Positions 48,818-61,642 are shown, numbered from the stretch's first letter. The stretch is DNA of 64,000 bases from Sphagnum magellanicum (GCA_021904315.1 CM038908.1:23270501-23334500); one strand, 5' to 3'. The notes: generated by a model not told the origin, from the sequence alone. Numbers and translations are program-made.

Positions 48818-51800
48818 GAGTATGCGTGTATGTCTATCTATGAAGGAAGGTAGTCTGTTTGTTTTGTTTGTCAAAAACGTTGAAATCTCTCAAACCATGC
48901 CAACCTCTTGTGGAGCTTTTTGATACATTGGAGAGCCTATGATGAGTAGAGGGGTGCACCGAGTTAGTTTCATCACATTTCGACCTATGGTGAAGTTATT
49001 GAATATTGAACAAAATTTTCACCAAAAAATTAATTTAAATCAAAATTTAAAAAAATTATAGAGGAATTTGTGTGCATGCTCTTGGTATTGTTAGAAAGCT
49101 CTCAATGATGAGCAAGATTTAATGAAGGTGATTTGGAAAAAAAAAAAGAAAATAAGAAAAAAAAAAAAAAGACTTAAGGTGTGGGAGATATTGAATTTTG
49201 AGTACTTTTTTGTCATTAAAAATTCAATTAAATTACCCCCCAAAAAAAGGTTTTTGAAAGGAAAAATTCAGTTGGGTAAACAAAGTCAGACTTCAGGCTA
49301 ATGGGACAAGCTACTACACTAGAATGTGTGATGTTTTGATGGATAACAGTAGCAGTAGTAGTGATGCTGGTTGGCCTTGCATTTAAGGGGGCTTGGGTCT
49401 GGCACACAGCCTGGGGACATCACCAGAGCACCAGGTCTTATGGTATTTTAGCAGAGCTCTGTCAATGTATATCAAGTAAGGCTTTGCTGTCTAAATTATG
49501 CTGCAGACACTCACTCTGACAACAACCCAAAGACCCTCAAGTACCCATCTTCTCTTTTGTGCTTTCTAACCTTTCATATATGCTTTCCTCTCTCTCTCAC
49601 TCTCTCTCTCTCTCTCTCTGTGGCAGCACTTATCAAGTTTCCATGCTGTACCCATTATGGCTAATTAATGGAGACTAGGCTGGAAAGTGGTGTTTTTTCC
49701 CCCCCTACTACCATAAAAACCTCTGCCCAGATTTTTAGTGTATGTGCGCGCACACACACACACACACACCCACCTCTACCAAGAGGAAGAACCCGCAGTG
49801 CATCTCAGAAAATGAAATGCTCACCTGCAAGCATTCCATTTTTTGAAAATGCCTCACATGGGTTTTATTCTCTTGTGTTAGTCTATACTATTAGTCCCTT
49901 TTTTTTTCATCTTTATTGTGTAGTTAGCATACACTCTTCTTTTTGTACATTTTTTCTCGCCAGACCAACCAATGGTTTTTCCTCATCATGATTGTTATCA
50001 TATTTCCATGTAGTTCATGTTCAGTTTTGTGTCTACTTTGTACTTTTGTGATAAGTAAAAACCTGGCACATTTTCCTTAGTGTATACTCAGAGGCCATAT
50101 TACTGTGCCTAAAAAACTACCTGCACGACGACAATGGTGGGCTTTGCGCTTCCATGACAAGCTCTACCTGCACGACAATTGTGGGCTTTAGACTTCCATG
50201 AGGAGCTCTACCTGCATGACAATGGTGGGCTTTTACACTTCCATGAGGAGCTCTACCTGCACAAGAATGGTGGGCTTTACACTTCAATGACAAGCTTTAC
50301 ACTTTTTGAAAAGCCTACTGTTTCGCATTTCCAATCCACCTCCCCACTCGCAGTTCTCTTCCAGTTCCCACTGGTTCATGACATCAAAATCTGCCTCAAG
50401 TTTTACACAAGGTAAAGACCTCAGCCATGGCCTTTATTGGAATCATGCCCACGCTTGGCTCTGCCTTGTGTGGGCCCTTGTTCCAGTGAGGCCTCAGGCT
50501 TTACCGACCACTTATTCTCACCAGAACCAACCATCCATGCGCTGTATTCCAAAACCTCTCAAGTGAATTTCTCACTTCTTATTTGACCTACTAATTAACT
50601 TCCCACTGTCACAACTGAGAGTCTCTCTACCTATTTTTCACTGCAGAAAGTTCAGTTCACAGGCAACCAATATTTGATGGCTGTTTCAGAAAGTAATCAG
50701 AAGGACAAACTAGGTACCCACTCGCTGAGGCAGGGGATATTAGCCCCAGGCCAAAAATGGTGAGGAGCAATGAGAGGGAGGGCTATATGAAACAAAAACC
50801 AAACACACCCGAAAATAAAATAACATAATTGCAGTCAAAACCAAAAAAAAAGCAAGAAAAGCAAAGATGCTTCTTGTTTTTTCTTGCATTTCGTAAATTT
50901 TTGAGCTTCACAATGGATTCTCCCCCCCCACCCCGCTTTTCCTTTTTCCTCTTGAAAGTCTACCTAGAGGAACAAAATTTTACATGGATCTCCCTCCTTT
51001 GTCACAGAAGCAGTCAGGTGTGTAAGAAATAATATGACTGAATAGGTATAATACTGCAAAGTACAGAGTTATATTTCTGCCATGAAAGCTATCAAAAGGG
51101 CATATTGGAAAAGGAGGACAATAGTTGTTACTTACTGACAAATGGTTATAGCACCATCTACCATGTGCCCCATTGTGGGTACTTCTGTGCACAATAGAGC
51201 AAACACCAAGCTGGCTCACATTAAATCTCCTGTTCTGCCCAACAACCACTACCATTTGAGCATTATAACATTATAACTAAATCATCTAACTCCATTGATT
51301 GCCACCCATTTCAGTAGAAGATCACCAAAACAAATTTCAGATTGCATTAATACCTATTTGAGAGGTTAGGAAGTGGGACAAAAAGTCCAATTTCAACTGA
51401 TGGGTTGCAACCATGTTTGTAAGAGATCTAACACCCTCAACAGCTTGGTGCAACATGATAGCTGAATCCTTGCAAAACAGCTAACCCTAAACCCTTAAAC
51501 CCCTAATTCATGACTTCATATCTGCTTTTGCCCATGTATTTATTCACTATTTGAATTTGGTGGACAAACAATCCAATCAAGAATCCAGGTACAACAAGCC
51601 GTGGTATGTCCATCTGGGTTCTACTGTCTTGTAAGGTTTTACTTCCTCAAAAAATGCAGTAGTTACCAGGAGCTGAATATCCATACCAAGGATAAAGAGG
51701 TACTGATATCCTTGAGAGCATGCCAGCACCTTGAGTACATAAGGAAATCCAGACTACTGTTTGCCAACCATCCCATCTCAAAAGCTGTACAGCACAACAT

Positions 51801-53900
51801 GGGATGAACCTCCTGCAACTGAAAAAGCCCCACATAAATAAGCCAACAAAGCTCCCCAATTTGAATTTGTAAAGAGATGGGTGCAAACTGAAGCATGTGG
51901 GTCAAACTGCAAACCAGGTGCCAAGCAGACATGGCACCACGCTACTTTCATAGAAAGCAAGCCTTTGCATACGGTCTGTTGGTCAGACCCTGACTGTCCT
52001 TGTGGAGGCCAAGTCCTATCACATAGCTGGTATTCAATGCAATCCGGCTAAATCATCTTCCTCAACTTTGCATTCAGAGAAAATAAGGCTAAAACAGCTT
52101 TGTGGGTCTAGTCAAACAAAAAGAAAGAAACTTGGATTGTGTATCAACCAGCACACCATAGGATTATATTCCTGATCAAGCAGCATGCACCAACCAGATT
52201 GTTTGTCTGAAAAGTCCACCAACACTCGCAATAAGATCTTGAGCGGGTTTCCTTTCCTCTGACTTGATCTGTGTTCAGCACAAGAGAACAGCACTGTAAA
52301 GACCACCTCCATATAAAGTTATCACAGAACAATGTTGCAAGAAAAACCTGGCATCCAAAGTGAGAAAGGCATCAGGTCACTAACTCCAGGTTCTATTGGT
52401 AATTGAAGACAAGCACTAGAAAAACAACTAAAAATTGGATTGGAAATGTAAAGCTAGCCCCATTCATGGACTGGAAGCCACATGAGGATCCAACCAGAGA
52501 TCCCATGTATGGTCAGTTTTTGGAAAGGAGATTCCTTCCAATTCCATTTACATGCTTGCAAGACACAAATGATGCAACAAAACCTTCACCTATGTGGGAC
52601 CTACTTCTTTGGAAGCAATTCTGTGTAGCATCTAGTCAGCCACAAGTGCAACTTGTACATGTATCAGAATTCAGCATGTCCTAGTGCACTTGTGGGGTAT
52701 GCAGCCAATGTTGACAAGGGACACAGAGAATATTTCAAGGTCAATGGAAGTCACAACTAACCAGAAGCCTGAAATGATCATGGTACAAAGAAGCAGGCAA
52801 GGAAGCTGGCCTGCAGACAGAATTTGTTGGTGACAACAACCCTGTTTCTGGATGTAGCAATCTTCCTGAATGAATCACTCCAGATTTGATAAGCAAAACT
52901 CCTTCCCATCTGAGCCAAACCATGACATTTCTCATCTCTCTGGACACCTGACCCGATGATCAATTGTCGGCAAATAACACTAACAGCTCTTTATTCCCAA
53001 GATTATAATTACCTGACACAAAAATTCTCACTGGGATCAACACCCATCTGCAGTGATTGTATAAAAATTGCAGTGGCCTTCATATGTTTCACACTGCTAC
53101 ATTCTCCATCATTTCACAGTCCCAGAATCCACCATCATCAGTAGCTGAATGAACAAGGGTACTGAAGATAGGTGAAGGTTGACTAGATCCACAATACATC
53201 CTCTGTGAGTTCAGATCTCTGCAATATTTGCAATAGCATTATCTGAAATAGTAGCTCACCTACAAGCAAACACTTAAGCCTAAGGCATAGACTGCCAACA
53301 AAGAGGGTAGAGGTTGCAGTCTCCTGCAGCCTGAACATTTTCTTTTAGCACCCAGTGACTCTTTCGAGAGTAAAACTTAGTGCTACTGTGCATGTCCTGC
53401 CGTTCAGACATCAACCTCATTTCCAGTGAAGTTTGATCTGATGCACACACAGAGCCAAAGAGATAGAGACCTGCGGGTGGGTGGTTTGTGTCTCCACTCA
53501 GAGATGACTTGATACTAAGGTTATCGAGATTTCAGATTCAGCAACATAGCAGCAAATGAATCTACCAAGTGTGATTCCAGCTACCATCATCAACAGAAGT
53601 TCTTGTACCTGGCTTGAAGGAACTTGCTCCATTGAAAAACTTCTCAGAATCAATCTGTTCTTGGATACTTCTTCAATGGCAATGGAAAGAACGTTGCAAT
53701 TCCATTTCTTCAGCATCAATCTAGAAACTCCAGAAGCTCTGAAAATAGAGAATGGGACTCACCAAATTAGGACACAGACCGGGCCATCACTTCTGGTGTC
53801 TTCCAATAAACTTCATAGATTTTTAGGGATGTAGTTTCAAGTGGTTACCAAGTAGACATATGAAGCAGCAACATTTCAACACTGATTTGACTCAGGTGCG
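48280..53900. other. More complex, less AT-rich block without a recognisable protein
   Basis: Composition shifts near 48.3 kb to a more balanced sequence. It contains (GA)n at 48776-48817, (TC)n at about 49590-49619 and (CA)n at about 49750-49770. Open frames such as 52403-52684 (+), 53556-53834 (+), 51932-51663 (-) and 50566-50306 carry no motif I recognise. The block could be introns or untranslated parts of a transcript starting near 54.7 kb on the minus strand, or old transposon DNA. Confidence 0.4.
50117..50302. repeat. 45-bp tandem repeat, 4 copies plus a partial
   Basis: CTACCTGCACGAC-type starts at 50117, 50164, 50208 and 50253, each followed by AATGGTGGGCTTT and TTCCATGA(G/C). Steps are 47, 44 and 45. 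In one + frame the repeat reads variants of HFHEELYLHDNGGL, but no longer protein surrounds it. Confidence 0.8.
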
Positions 53901-53904
53901 TAGA

Positions 53905-54325
53905 TGGACTCAAGGGTTCAGGATTTAGTGGGCATTTTGGTCAAGCTGTGTAAAATTTTGCTCTTCATACCAGCAAAGTATTAAACCCAAAATTCTCAAA
54001 ACAAAAATAGCATGAGGAGAATCAAATCTATATCAAACATCAGATAAAAAGACTTCACTCAAATGCATGGTGGGCATTGGTCAAGCTAACAGTCATTAGA
54101 AAAATAGCCCGAGTAGCAACAAATCTATATCAAACATCAGATTAAAAACTTCACTCAATTGCATGGGTCTCGAGGGTTTACGGTTTAGGGTGTAGTGGGC
54201 ATTTGGTCAAGCTGTGTAGGATTTTGCTCTTCATACCAGCAAAGTATTAAAGCCAAAATTCTCATAACAAAAACAGCGCGAGGAAACAACAAATCTATAT
54301 CAAACATAAGATAAAAACCAGGTTC
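53905..54325. repeat. Tandem repeat, two long copies flanking a truncated one
   Basis: AGTGGGCATTTTGGTCAAGC, CTCTTCATACCAGCAAAG and CAAATCTATATCAAACATC recur in order at about 53928-54060 and 54195-54315. Between them is a short copy (about 54070-54165) lacking the middle. A telomere-like GGTTTAGGGTG sits at 54181-54191 in the second long copy. Confidence 0.75.
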
Positions 54326-54399
54326 ACAAATGCAAAGTAGCAAAAAATCTCGGAAGAGACAGTAATTTTAATTTCCCTGCATACCACGTTCAACTATTT

Positions 54400-55110
54400 T
54401 CAAGGATTCGGTTTCCACACACATCATTTACTCTCCCATTTCTCGTTCCTTTTTTTCGAATCAGATAAAAGACGCCTTGCTTCCTGCGGATACAAACAAA
54501 GACGGAAAGAAAACAGTGAAAAACTAAATATCACGCAACGAGCGAATCCGAGACTTACCGATCATGACCGATTTGATAATTCGCAGCGACGCGCACTATC
54601 TGTTCACAAACTATCGATGCAAACAAGTCCAAAATCCCTCCTAAAATAGAGCAAAACAACCCACACTGCCATCGCCAAATTGAACCTCCAACAGAAGAAG
54701 GACTGAGCACATGCGCTTGAATTCGTCCACCCTCTGGCCAAGGGCTCCACAACCCAAATAAATAAAAATATTGAAAAAACCTAATGTGATTAAATGAACT
54801 AAATTCCCCTAATCTTATAAGGAAATGGTGTAGCCCATATTCTTATAGTAGTTTGCATTTTTTTCAAAATGGCACAATCATCTCCCAACTTTTCAATCTC
54901 CTTCAAAAGAATTTTCATGCATGGGTCTTCTTCTCCATTCTCTTGAGCGTCCATCTCAAACCCAAAAATAAGAAAGGGACAGTGTTGACCTATGGTGAGA
55001 ATTATTGTCCATCTCTTCAACTCAATGGCTGGAGTGAACCAGCAGCCACCAGTGCATGAGTTCAGGATGAGGCCGTTCAAGCCGTTTTGAGGATGAGCTG
55101 AAAACACATC
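54400..55110 (-). other. Possible transcription unit start on the minus strand
   Basis: Read downward, sequence rich in CG dinucleotides (54590-54480) contains CATGATCG|GTAAGT with the donor at 54558, and TTTGTATCCGCAG|GAAG with the acceptor ending at 54484. These bound a 75-base intron with a pyrimidine-rich 3' end. Joining the flanks extends the frame from 54752 (ending NYQIGHDR) by about 30 residues to a stop. Another open frame at 55107-54799 contains MDAQENGEEDPCMKILLKE. Neither protein is recognised. This may be the first exons of a non-coding RNA or of a gene whose body lies in the 48-54 kb block. Splice signals are seen; transcription is inferred. Confidence 0.3.
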
Positions 55111-55429
55111 TTCTTCCCCTGCCTAGGGATTTTTCAGCCTTTTTTTTCTTCTGTCTCAAAATTTTCCCCTCCTACCTACCTCTCCCCTCCCCACCTCCTA
55201 CCTCCCTCACCTCATTTCCTGCTCACTCCATTGCCAACTCTAGGGAAAGCTCCCAAGCTTGAGTGGCTCAGAGCCTAAAGGAAACATGAGACACAAGGCT
55301 TGAGGAAGGTGAGGAGTTTAATGTTGAAGGAATGTGGAGAGTAGAAAGGCAAGAGAAGCATTTCATCCCAAACATAAAAGTAGGAGAAGAAAGGTAAACT
55401 CTCTCCCTTCTTTGCATTTTTTTTTTCTA
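55111..55429. other. Intergenic DNA, nothing recognised
   Basis: Pyrimidine-rich (CTACCTACCTCTCCCC) then AT-rich. No coding or RNA pattern. Confidence 0.5.
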
Positions 55430-56062
55430 TGTTTTGTTTTTTCTTTTGCTTGAGAAGAAGAAGACAATAGCAATGGGCGTTGTCTTTTTCTTTTGTTTTT
55501 TTGTTTATGTTTAAAGCGAAGTAACAACAACAAACAAAAAATGTGATGGCAATGAACTTGTTGTTGTCGCCCATTTTTATTTTATTTTTGTTCGAAGCGA
55601 AAATGGGCAACAACAACAAGCTTGCTATCATCGCATTTTATTTTTTTTGTTATTGTAAACAAGGCAACAACAACAAGTTTGTTGTTGTCGCCCATTTTTT
55701 TCTTCTTTCTGCTTGAAGTGAAAATGGGTGATGACAATAAGCTTGTTGCTGTCACATTTTTTTTCTTTTGTTGTTGTTACTGTGAATAAGGTGACAACAA
55801 CAAATTTGTTATCATTGCCCCCCCTTTTTTTTTGCTTGAAGCAAAAATGGGTGATGACAACAAGCTTGATGTCATCACATTTTTTTTTCTTATGTTGTTG
55901 CTACGAACACAGTGATAACAACAAGCTTGCTGTTGTCACCCATTTTTTTCTTTTTTTCTACTTGAAACAAAGAAGGTGATAGTAACAAGCTTATTATCGT
56001 TGCCTTTTTTTTCTATTGATTTTGTTGCAAAGAAGGAGATGACAACAAACTGTCATTTGTAA
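55430..56062. repeat. Array of about nine palindromic units centred on AAGCTT
   Basis: Dyad centres fall near 55557, 55620, 55678, 55741, 55804, 55865, 55926, 55990 and 56049, a step of about 62 bases. Units read like GGGTGATGACAACAAGCTTG followed by ATGTCATCACATTTTTT, so TGATGACA faces TGTCATCA. Others read GACAACAACAAGCTTGTTG. T-rich spacers carry GCTTGAAGCGAAAATGGG or TTGTTGTTACTGTGAA alternately, making a weak 120-base super-unit. Single strands could form a row of hairpins. Confidence 0.8.
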
Positions 56063-58089
56063 AATTTTTTTTCAAAAAAAATTATCTTGCTTTATTTTTT
56101 TCTTCTTTGGTCCTTTTATTATAAAAAATTGTTAATTGTTCATCAGAATTGACAACCAACAATGATTTGGTGGTTTTTTAAAAATGTTTAAGGTTATAAT
56201 GGCTAAAGGAAAGAGACTAAAAAAAGTTGGTGGTGATTTGGAAGCTTAGAAACAAAATGTTGTTTCATCATAATTGATAATTGAAGAATAAAATGTTGTT
56301 CCATCAGAACCAAGAACTGATGAATCAAACAATCCATGTGGCTTAGAGTTGGTAATGGTGGTTGTTTGCAATTCAAATGATGAGATTCCTCCCAATATAG
56401 ATTGGGAATTTCGATCGAAAAGTTGTGGGTCAGATTGTTTTTAAATTTACATACATTAGATCAAATGCAAAAAAAAAATTTGTACAAAAAAACTTAAATT
56501 TAATTATACCCACACCTTTCATCATTTGATTGTAATTTTTTTTTTTGATTTTTTTATTGCAATATTTGAAAGACATTAAAGTTTGTAATAATTGCATTTG
56601 ATTGTGTGATCTTATGTTTTGCAATATCTGCGTTTTATTGTGTGATCTTTTTATGTTTAAGGTTTTAGGGTTAGGGTTTTTTATAATTACAAAATAAAGA
56701 CTTATTTATTTTTATAGTTTTTTGGTTTAGGTTTGGAGCTTGAAACTGACTAAACATTTCAACCATCAACACCCCCTTTTCCACCTAATATGGCTGGAAA
56801 GGACGAAGAATGGATGAAGGTTGGGTCAAAATGAAAGTGTAAAGTTAGCATTGTCACATATTCTACTAAATGGTTGTAACCAAGAATTTGAAGGAGGTGC
56901 ATGGCTTAGTGACAAAAAAAGCCAAACTTGGGAAGCTTTCAATTTTTGAAAATGGTTTTCAACATCAAGACCATGTTAAAATGAACATTCACATCTTGGG
57001 AAATGCCATGGTTGTGCGAAGGTGGAATGATCAAAAGGTTACTAATTGCGTTCGTGCCGAAGTCCAACGAAAATGGGATAAGTTAGTAATTGTTGTAGAA
57101 CAATGTCCACCATTACCAAAATTAACTTTGGTCAAATTAGTACATGTGTTTAGCCTTAATGCTTAGGGCGTGGGAAACATGCCTCGAGGTGTAGCATCAT
57201 GGATGGATAAGAATGAAAATTTCCAAGAAATGATCTTATTCCCCCATTCTGCATATGCACAATGATGGAAGATGGCATGTGATGTCAAAAATTAGGATCA
57301 AAAATCTATTAAAGCGAGTTGGACACAAGAGTTGACAATTGTATTGGACTTTCATGAATCTAAAATGATTCATGGAGGGTAAAAAAATAAATTAATGTTT
57401 GTTGTTTTTTTATAATTTTGTTTCATCCAAAATGTGTTAGGTTAGGGTTCAATTTGGTGGTTTTTAGGTGTTTATAGGTTCAGGGCATAACAAAGGAAAA
57501 ATTTGTTGCAAATGTAGTTTAAGTTGAAATGCAATGCCGCCATTTGTACAATGTTTGTCTTGTAATAAAGGCTACAAATGCAACAATTGCTTACCGAGTT
57601 AAACATGACATTATAGATAACAATATGGTTTATGGTTTCCATTTTATATAGTTAGTTGGGTTTTTTCAACCCCTTCATTTTTTAGACTACCTATTTTTTG
57701 AATTTTGGTCCTTTAATATACCATAGTAAACCCTTTTTTTCATTGGGTTTTATAACATTTTTTGATCCACCCATTTTTTTACATATTTTATCAATATAAT
57801 ATTTTCTTTTAATCACACTTGTTTGATGGGTATATGTTTAATCATACAAGCCTTTTTTTTTATCATCTTCTTAGTGCTTTAGATGTAAGAATCAAAACTT
57901 AAATAGTTCCATATGCATATTTTATAATTAATTTGTTTAAGGTTTACAAAAATCAAAATGTATATTGTGCAATATTTATATCTAATGTATTAAAATTCAC
58001 ATCATTTAAATATTTTAAAAACAATACCCACATTTTAATTAACTTATTAACATTGTCATGAAATCAAACACGAAATACCTACATCCTTT
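56063..58089. other. AT-rich intergenic DNA with one unrecognised open frame
   Basis: A + frame at 56870-57166 (98 codons, with VVRRWNDQKVTNCVRAEVQR and then KWDKLVIVVEQCPPLPKL) looks mildly coding and is followed in frame by a stop and more coding-like residues. I do not recognise the family. It could be a transposon relic. Confidence 0.35.
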
Positions 58090-58310
58090 GTATTATAATT
58101 TTCATAAGGCCATTTCAAATATGTAATACCCAAATATAGGTCTCATAAATAGTTATTAATTTTTTTACATCCATTGCAATACTCACATATAGGTTTTATA
58201 AATAATAGTTGATTTTTTAAACATCTTTTATAGTATTTGCATATAAGTCCGTAAATAATTGTTGATTTTAACATTGTTTGTAATACCCACATATAGGTTT
58301 CCATTACAAT
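58090..58310. repeat. 53-bp tandem array, about 4 diverged units
   Basis: TAATACCCAAATATAGG (58124), CAATACTCACATATAGG (58177), TAGTATTTGCATATAAG (58231) and TAATACCCACATATAGG (58281), joined by TAAATAATTGTTGATTTT-type spacers. Confidence 0.75.
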
Positions 58311-58624
58311 ATTTACGAGACTCATATGAGATAATAATTTAATTTAAATATAACCAAATAATGTCATAATTCAAGAATTACTATAAATATATATTAAATA
58401 ATGTAAATGATTGATTATCATATTTAGATAACCATTTTTAAAAATATCAATTAACTGATTATTTGGTTGAACCTTAATTATTCAGATAATTAAATTTTAG
58501 ATCTAAAAATCAATTTAATACTTTGATATTTAATTAGATTTTTTTATATTGATAAGTTGTTCAAATCATAATTTTGATAATTAATTGTCATAAAATTAAT
58601 TTAGGTATATAAAAAGACATATTT
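58311..58624. other. AT-rich spacer between two related arrays
   Basis: TTTAATTA/TAATTAAA-rich DNA with no coding pattern. Confidence 0.5.
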
Positions 58625-58955
58625 TGGGTACGCAAACCATTTATTTTGAAGTGATTTTACATGTGGGTATTGCATTTAAGGTTGATTATTCACCTAAGGT
58701 TATCTAAATCACCTATGGATTAATTCAAAATGAACTTGCAGGTAAGTGTTGCATATAAGCCTTAGTCTTCATTTAAAGGCCACACAAACTACATATTGGT
58801 TATTTCGAAATGACTTTACATGTGAATATTGCATTTAAGGTGCGGTTTGCACCTTAGGTCACATAAATCACCTATAGATTAAATCAAAAAATAATTGAAT
58901 ATGGGTATTGCATTTAAGGTTAAGTATTCATATAATTTTGTAATACCCACACACG
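58625..58955. repeat. 80-bp tandem array, about 4 diverged units
   Basis: TGCATTTAAGG or a variant at 58671, 58750, 58830 and 58919. Units also carry ACATGTGGGTAT, CACCTAAGGT and ATCACCTATGGATTAA. The ATGTGGGTATTGCA core is the reverse complement of the TAATACCCACAT core in the array at 58.1 kb. Confidence 0.75.
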
Positions 58956-60300
58956 TACTTATTTTCACCAATTAGAAATTTAGCCCTAATTTTTTTAATA
59001 ATTAAATAAAATTTGTAACAAAACACAAAAGAGGGTATGACTATAACCATTTGGTAATATTTCCAAGTTGAATTTTTTCACTTTCTTTAAAAAAATATAA
59101 AATGACATTGCATTGTTTTACATATGCTTAAACCTTAAAGATTTCACCTAAAATGCACCTTGTATTTATTTTAATTATTATATATTTGTAGAAAATTGTT
59201 AATTAATTTATATGTCCCAAAATTTAAACCTAAACCATAATTTTAACATTAAACGATAAATTTTATATTAAACCTTAACACCCTGTATCATCAATGTGAC
59301 CAATTTTGCATAATGATCATTTTTATATATGTTAAATCATACTATAAGGTGAATAAATAATTTTGAAAACATGAATTTCATGGTGTATTGGCAAAGAATC
59401 AAATATTTTAAAAATATTTTTATGTTTCATGGTTAATGAATTATCATAATATGATATTGGTATTACATTTAAACAAAAGTGGGTTAGAAAATATTGAACT
59501 TTAACAACTATGGAACATATGGAAACAAAAGATATTCATAATTATGCTATAGATTTAAACAAATGATAAGATCAAAAACCATATAATGAGCAAAATATGA
59601 AATATAAACCTTAAGCTTTGATATATATGAACCAAATTCCTAAACATTAAATCATAAGGCATAACCCTAAAAATCCAAATGATATTTTAAAATAAGCCTT
59701 ATTACAACCCTAACTATACAAACTTAACAAAAAAAGTCCTAGTGATATATGCCCTAAACCCAAAAAACTATACAAAGTATACAACTTATATAATGTAAAA
59801 AAAAATATTTTAAAACCAAATTTTAAATCTTTTAAACTACAAACATTTATTGACCAAATAAAAACCTTAATCTTAAAAAAAAATCAAATAAATTTTGTAA
59901 AAAACCAAAACAAAATATATGTTTCTTATCTTTGTGTGAACTTTCCAAACTAATTTTTGCCATTATATTACTTCACATATGTTTAAACCCTGAAAAAATT
60001 TCCCCCAAATTTAGCTTAGTATAGGTTAATTATTATAGATTTATGAAAAACTTGCTAACTAATTTATGCATCCCAACCTTAAACCCAAACCATAATTGAA
60101 TAGTACATACTTCTAATAATTACATGAAAAAGATGTATTGTAATGTCCATTCCATAAATAAATTAGATAAATAAAATTTAGTAAAATATGCATTAATTAA
60201 ATCAAAATGGTTACAATTATGACATTGTTTTCACTATAAATTGTTTATAATACCTACATATGGGGACCTATGTTCATCATCCATGAACTAGGGTGAACCT
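58956..60300. other. AT-rich intergenic DNA, nothing recognised
   Basis: Many CCTAAACC-type fragments and A runs. No open frame of note, repeat array or RNA gene. Confidence 0.5.
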
Positions 60301-60905
60301 TAATAAATTGATAGGTAGGATTAGGGGGGTGGGGGTGGGAAAAGTGAATAGGTGATTAGTTAGGTATTTGGTTATGTAAAAAACATAGGTTGGTAGGTAG
60401 GAAGGTGGGTGCATAGGTAGGTAAGTAGGTATACATGTAGTTAATTGGGTTAGTAGGCAAATTAATAAGTAGAAAGGAAGTTCAAGGAGTAAGGTAAATA
60501 GGTTATTAAAGTAAGTAGGCATGTAGGTAAGCAAGTTAGTAGGTAGGAAGAAAGTTACACTAGTAAGGTAATTAGGTAGATAGGCAAGTTTGTATGTAAG
60601 AAACAAGCTACCTCATTAGGTGGTTAAGTTTGTAAAGTACTTATATCAATAGGGTGGTTATATATATAAGGTTGTTAAATAGTAAGGTAGTTAGGTTAGT
60701 AGGGTAGGTAGTTAGTACAATGGTTAGGTTATTAGGGTAATTAAATCAATAGGGTATGTAATTATTAAGGTAGCTATGTTAGTAAGGTAGGTAGTTAATA
60801 TAGTAGCTAAGTCAGTAGGATAATTGGTTATTAAGGTAATTATGTTAGTAAGGGATAATCAGTAAGGTACCAAAGTACCTTACTTATGAAGGTAGGAAGG
60901 TGAAT
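60301..60905. repeat. Long degenerate GTAGGTA/TTAGGTAG simple-repeat tract
   Basis: About 600 bases built from TAGGTAG, TAAGGTAG, TTAGTAGG and GTTAGTAGGG units with no A/G strand switching. The left part favours GTAGGTAGGAAGG, the right part AAGGTAGTTAGGTTAGTAG. The 109-codon minus-strand frame across it is a by-product (LTYLPTY-like residues). Confidence 0.8.
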
Positions 60906-61409
60906 AAGGTAGTTATGTGTGAGGTCAGGTCCAAGGAAAAAATGATAAAAAACAAACCAAAAATAATAATGCAGTGGTCAATAACAAAAATTATGATGAA
61001 CCCCATTTTTCGCCGAATGAAAAAACTCATTTTTGTGTCTCTATCAAATGTGTAAGTTTGATATATATTTTTTTGTTTTATTTATAGTGTTTAGATCCCT
61101 CACTCTCTTTAGCAACAATGATAAATCATCCCTCGAATAAGGATAATGAAAAGATTATTGTGCAAAAAGAATTGATGATAGGTTTTCCAAATATTGGCTT
61201 TGATACTTTTATGTTTTATTAGTTTATCACACATGTCTACGATGATATGGATGTGGCTTTTTGGAATGAAGTTGAGGATGTTGTGTAGAAGCATGAATGA
61301 AAGCCCAATGTTCTACCCATTATTCCACCCACTGTCATCACACACATCAGTGGTCATTAACTTTTAGATCTAACAAATTGTAACATCACACTTTCAATCT
61401 TTGATCCAA
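60906..61409. other. Intergenic DNA, nothing recognised
   Basis: AT-rich; short open frames only. Confidence 0.45.
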
Positions 61410-61642
61410 CTATTGTAGCAAGTATACTTTGCAATACGCAAGGTCGGGGAAGGATTAACTATACGTATAGTGTAGTTAGTGAATTCTTGTGTGGATTTAA
61501 TGCAACCTTGGCATTTCACACATCTCCAGCAAATATACATTATAATATGCAAGTTGTCCAAGGGAAAAATTGACAATATTTGTAATGTAGTTAATGAATT
61601 CTTGTATGGATTTAATGTAGTCTTGGCATTTCATGCATTTTA
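61410..61642. repeat. Two-copy tandem repeat, about 116 bp
   Basis: GTAGTTAGTGAATTCTTGTG near 61471 and GTAGTTAATGAATTCTTGTA near 61588, each followed by TGGATTTAATG and CTTGGCATTTCA. Confidence 0.75.

Noticed and set aside
60277-60606. 109-codon minus-strand frame rich in LTYLPTY
   Set aside because: It is a translation of the degenerate GTAGG repeat, not a gene.
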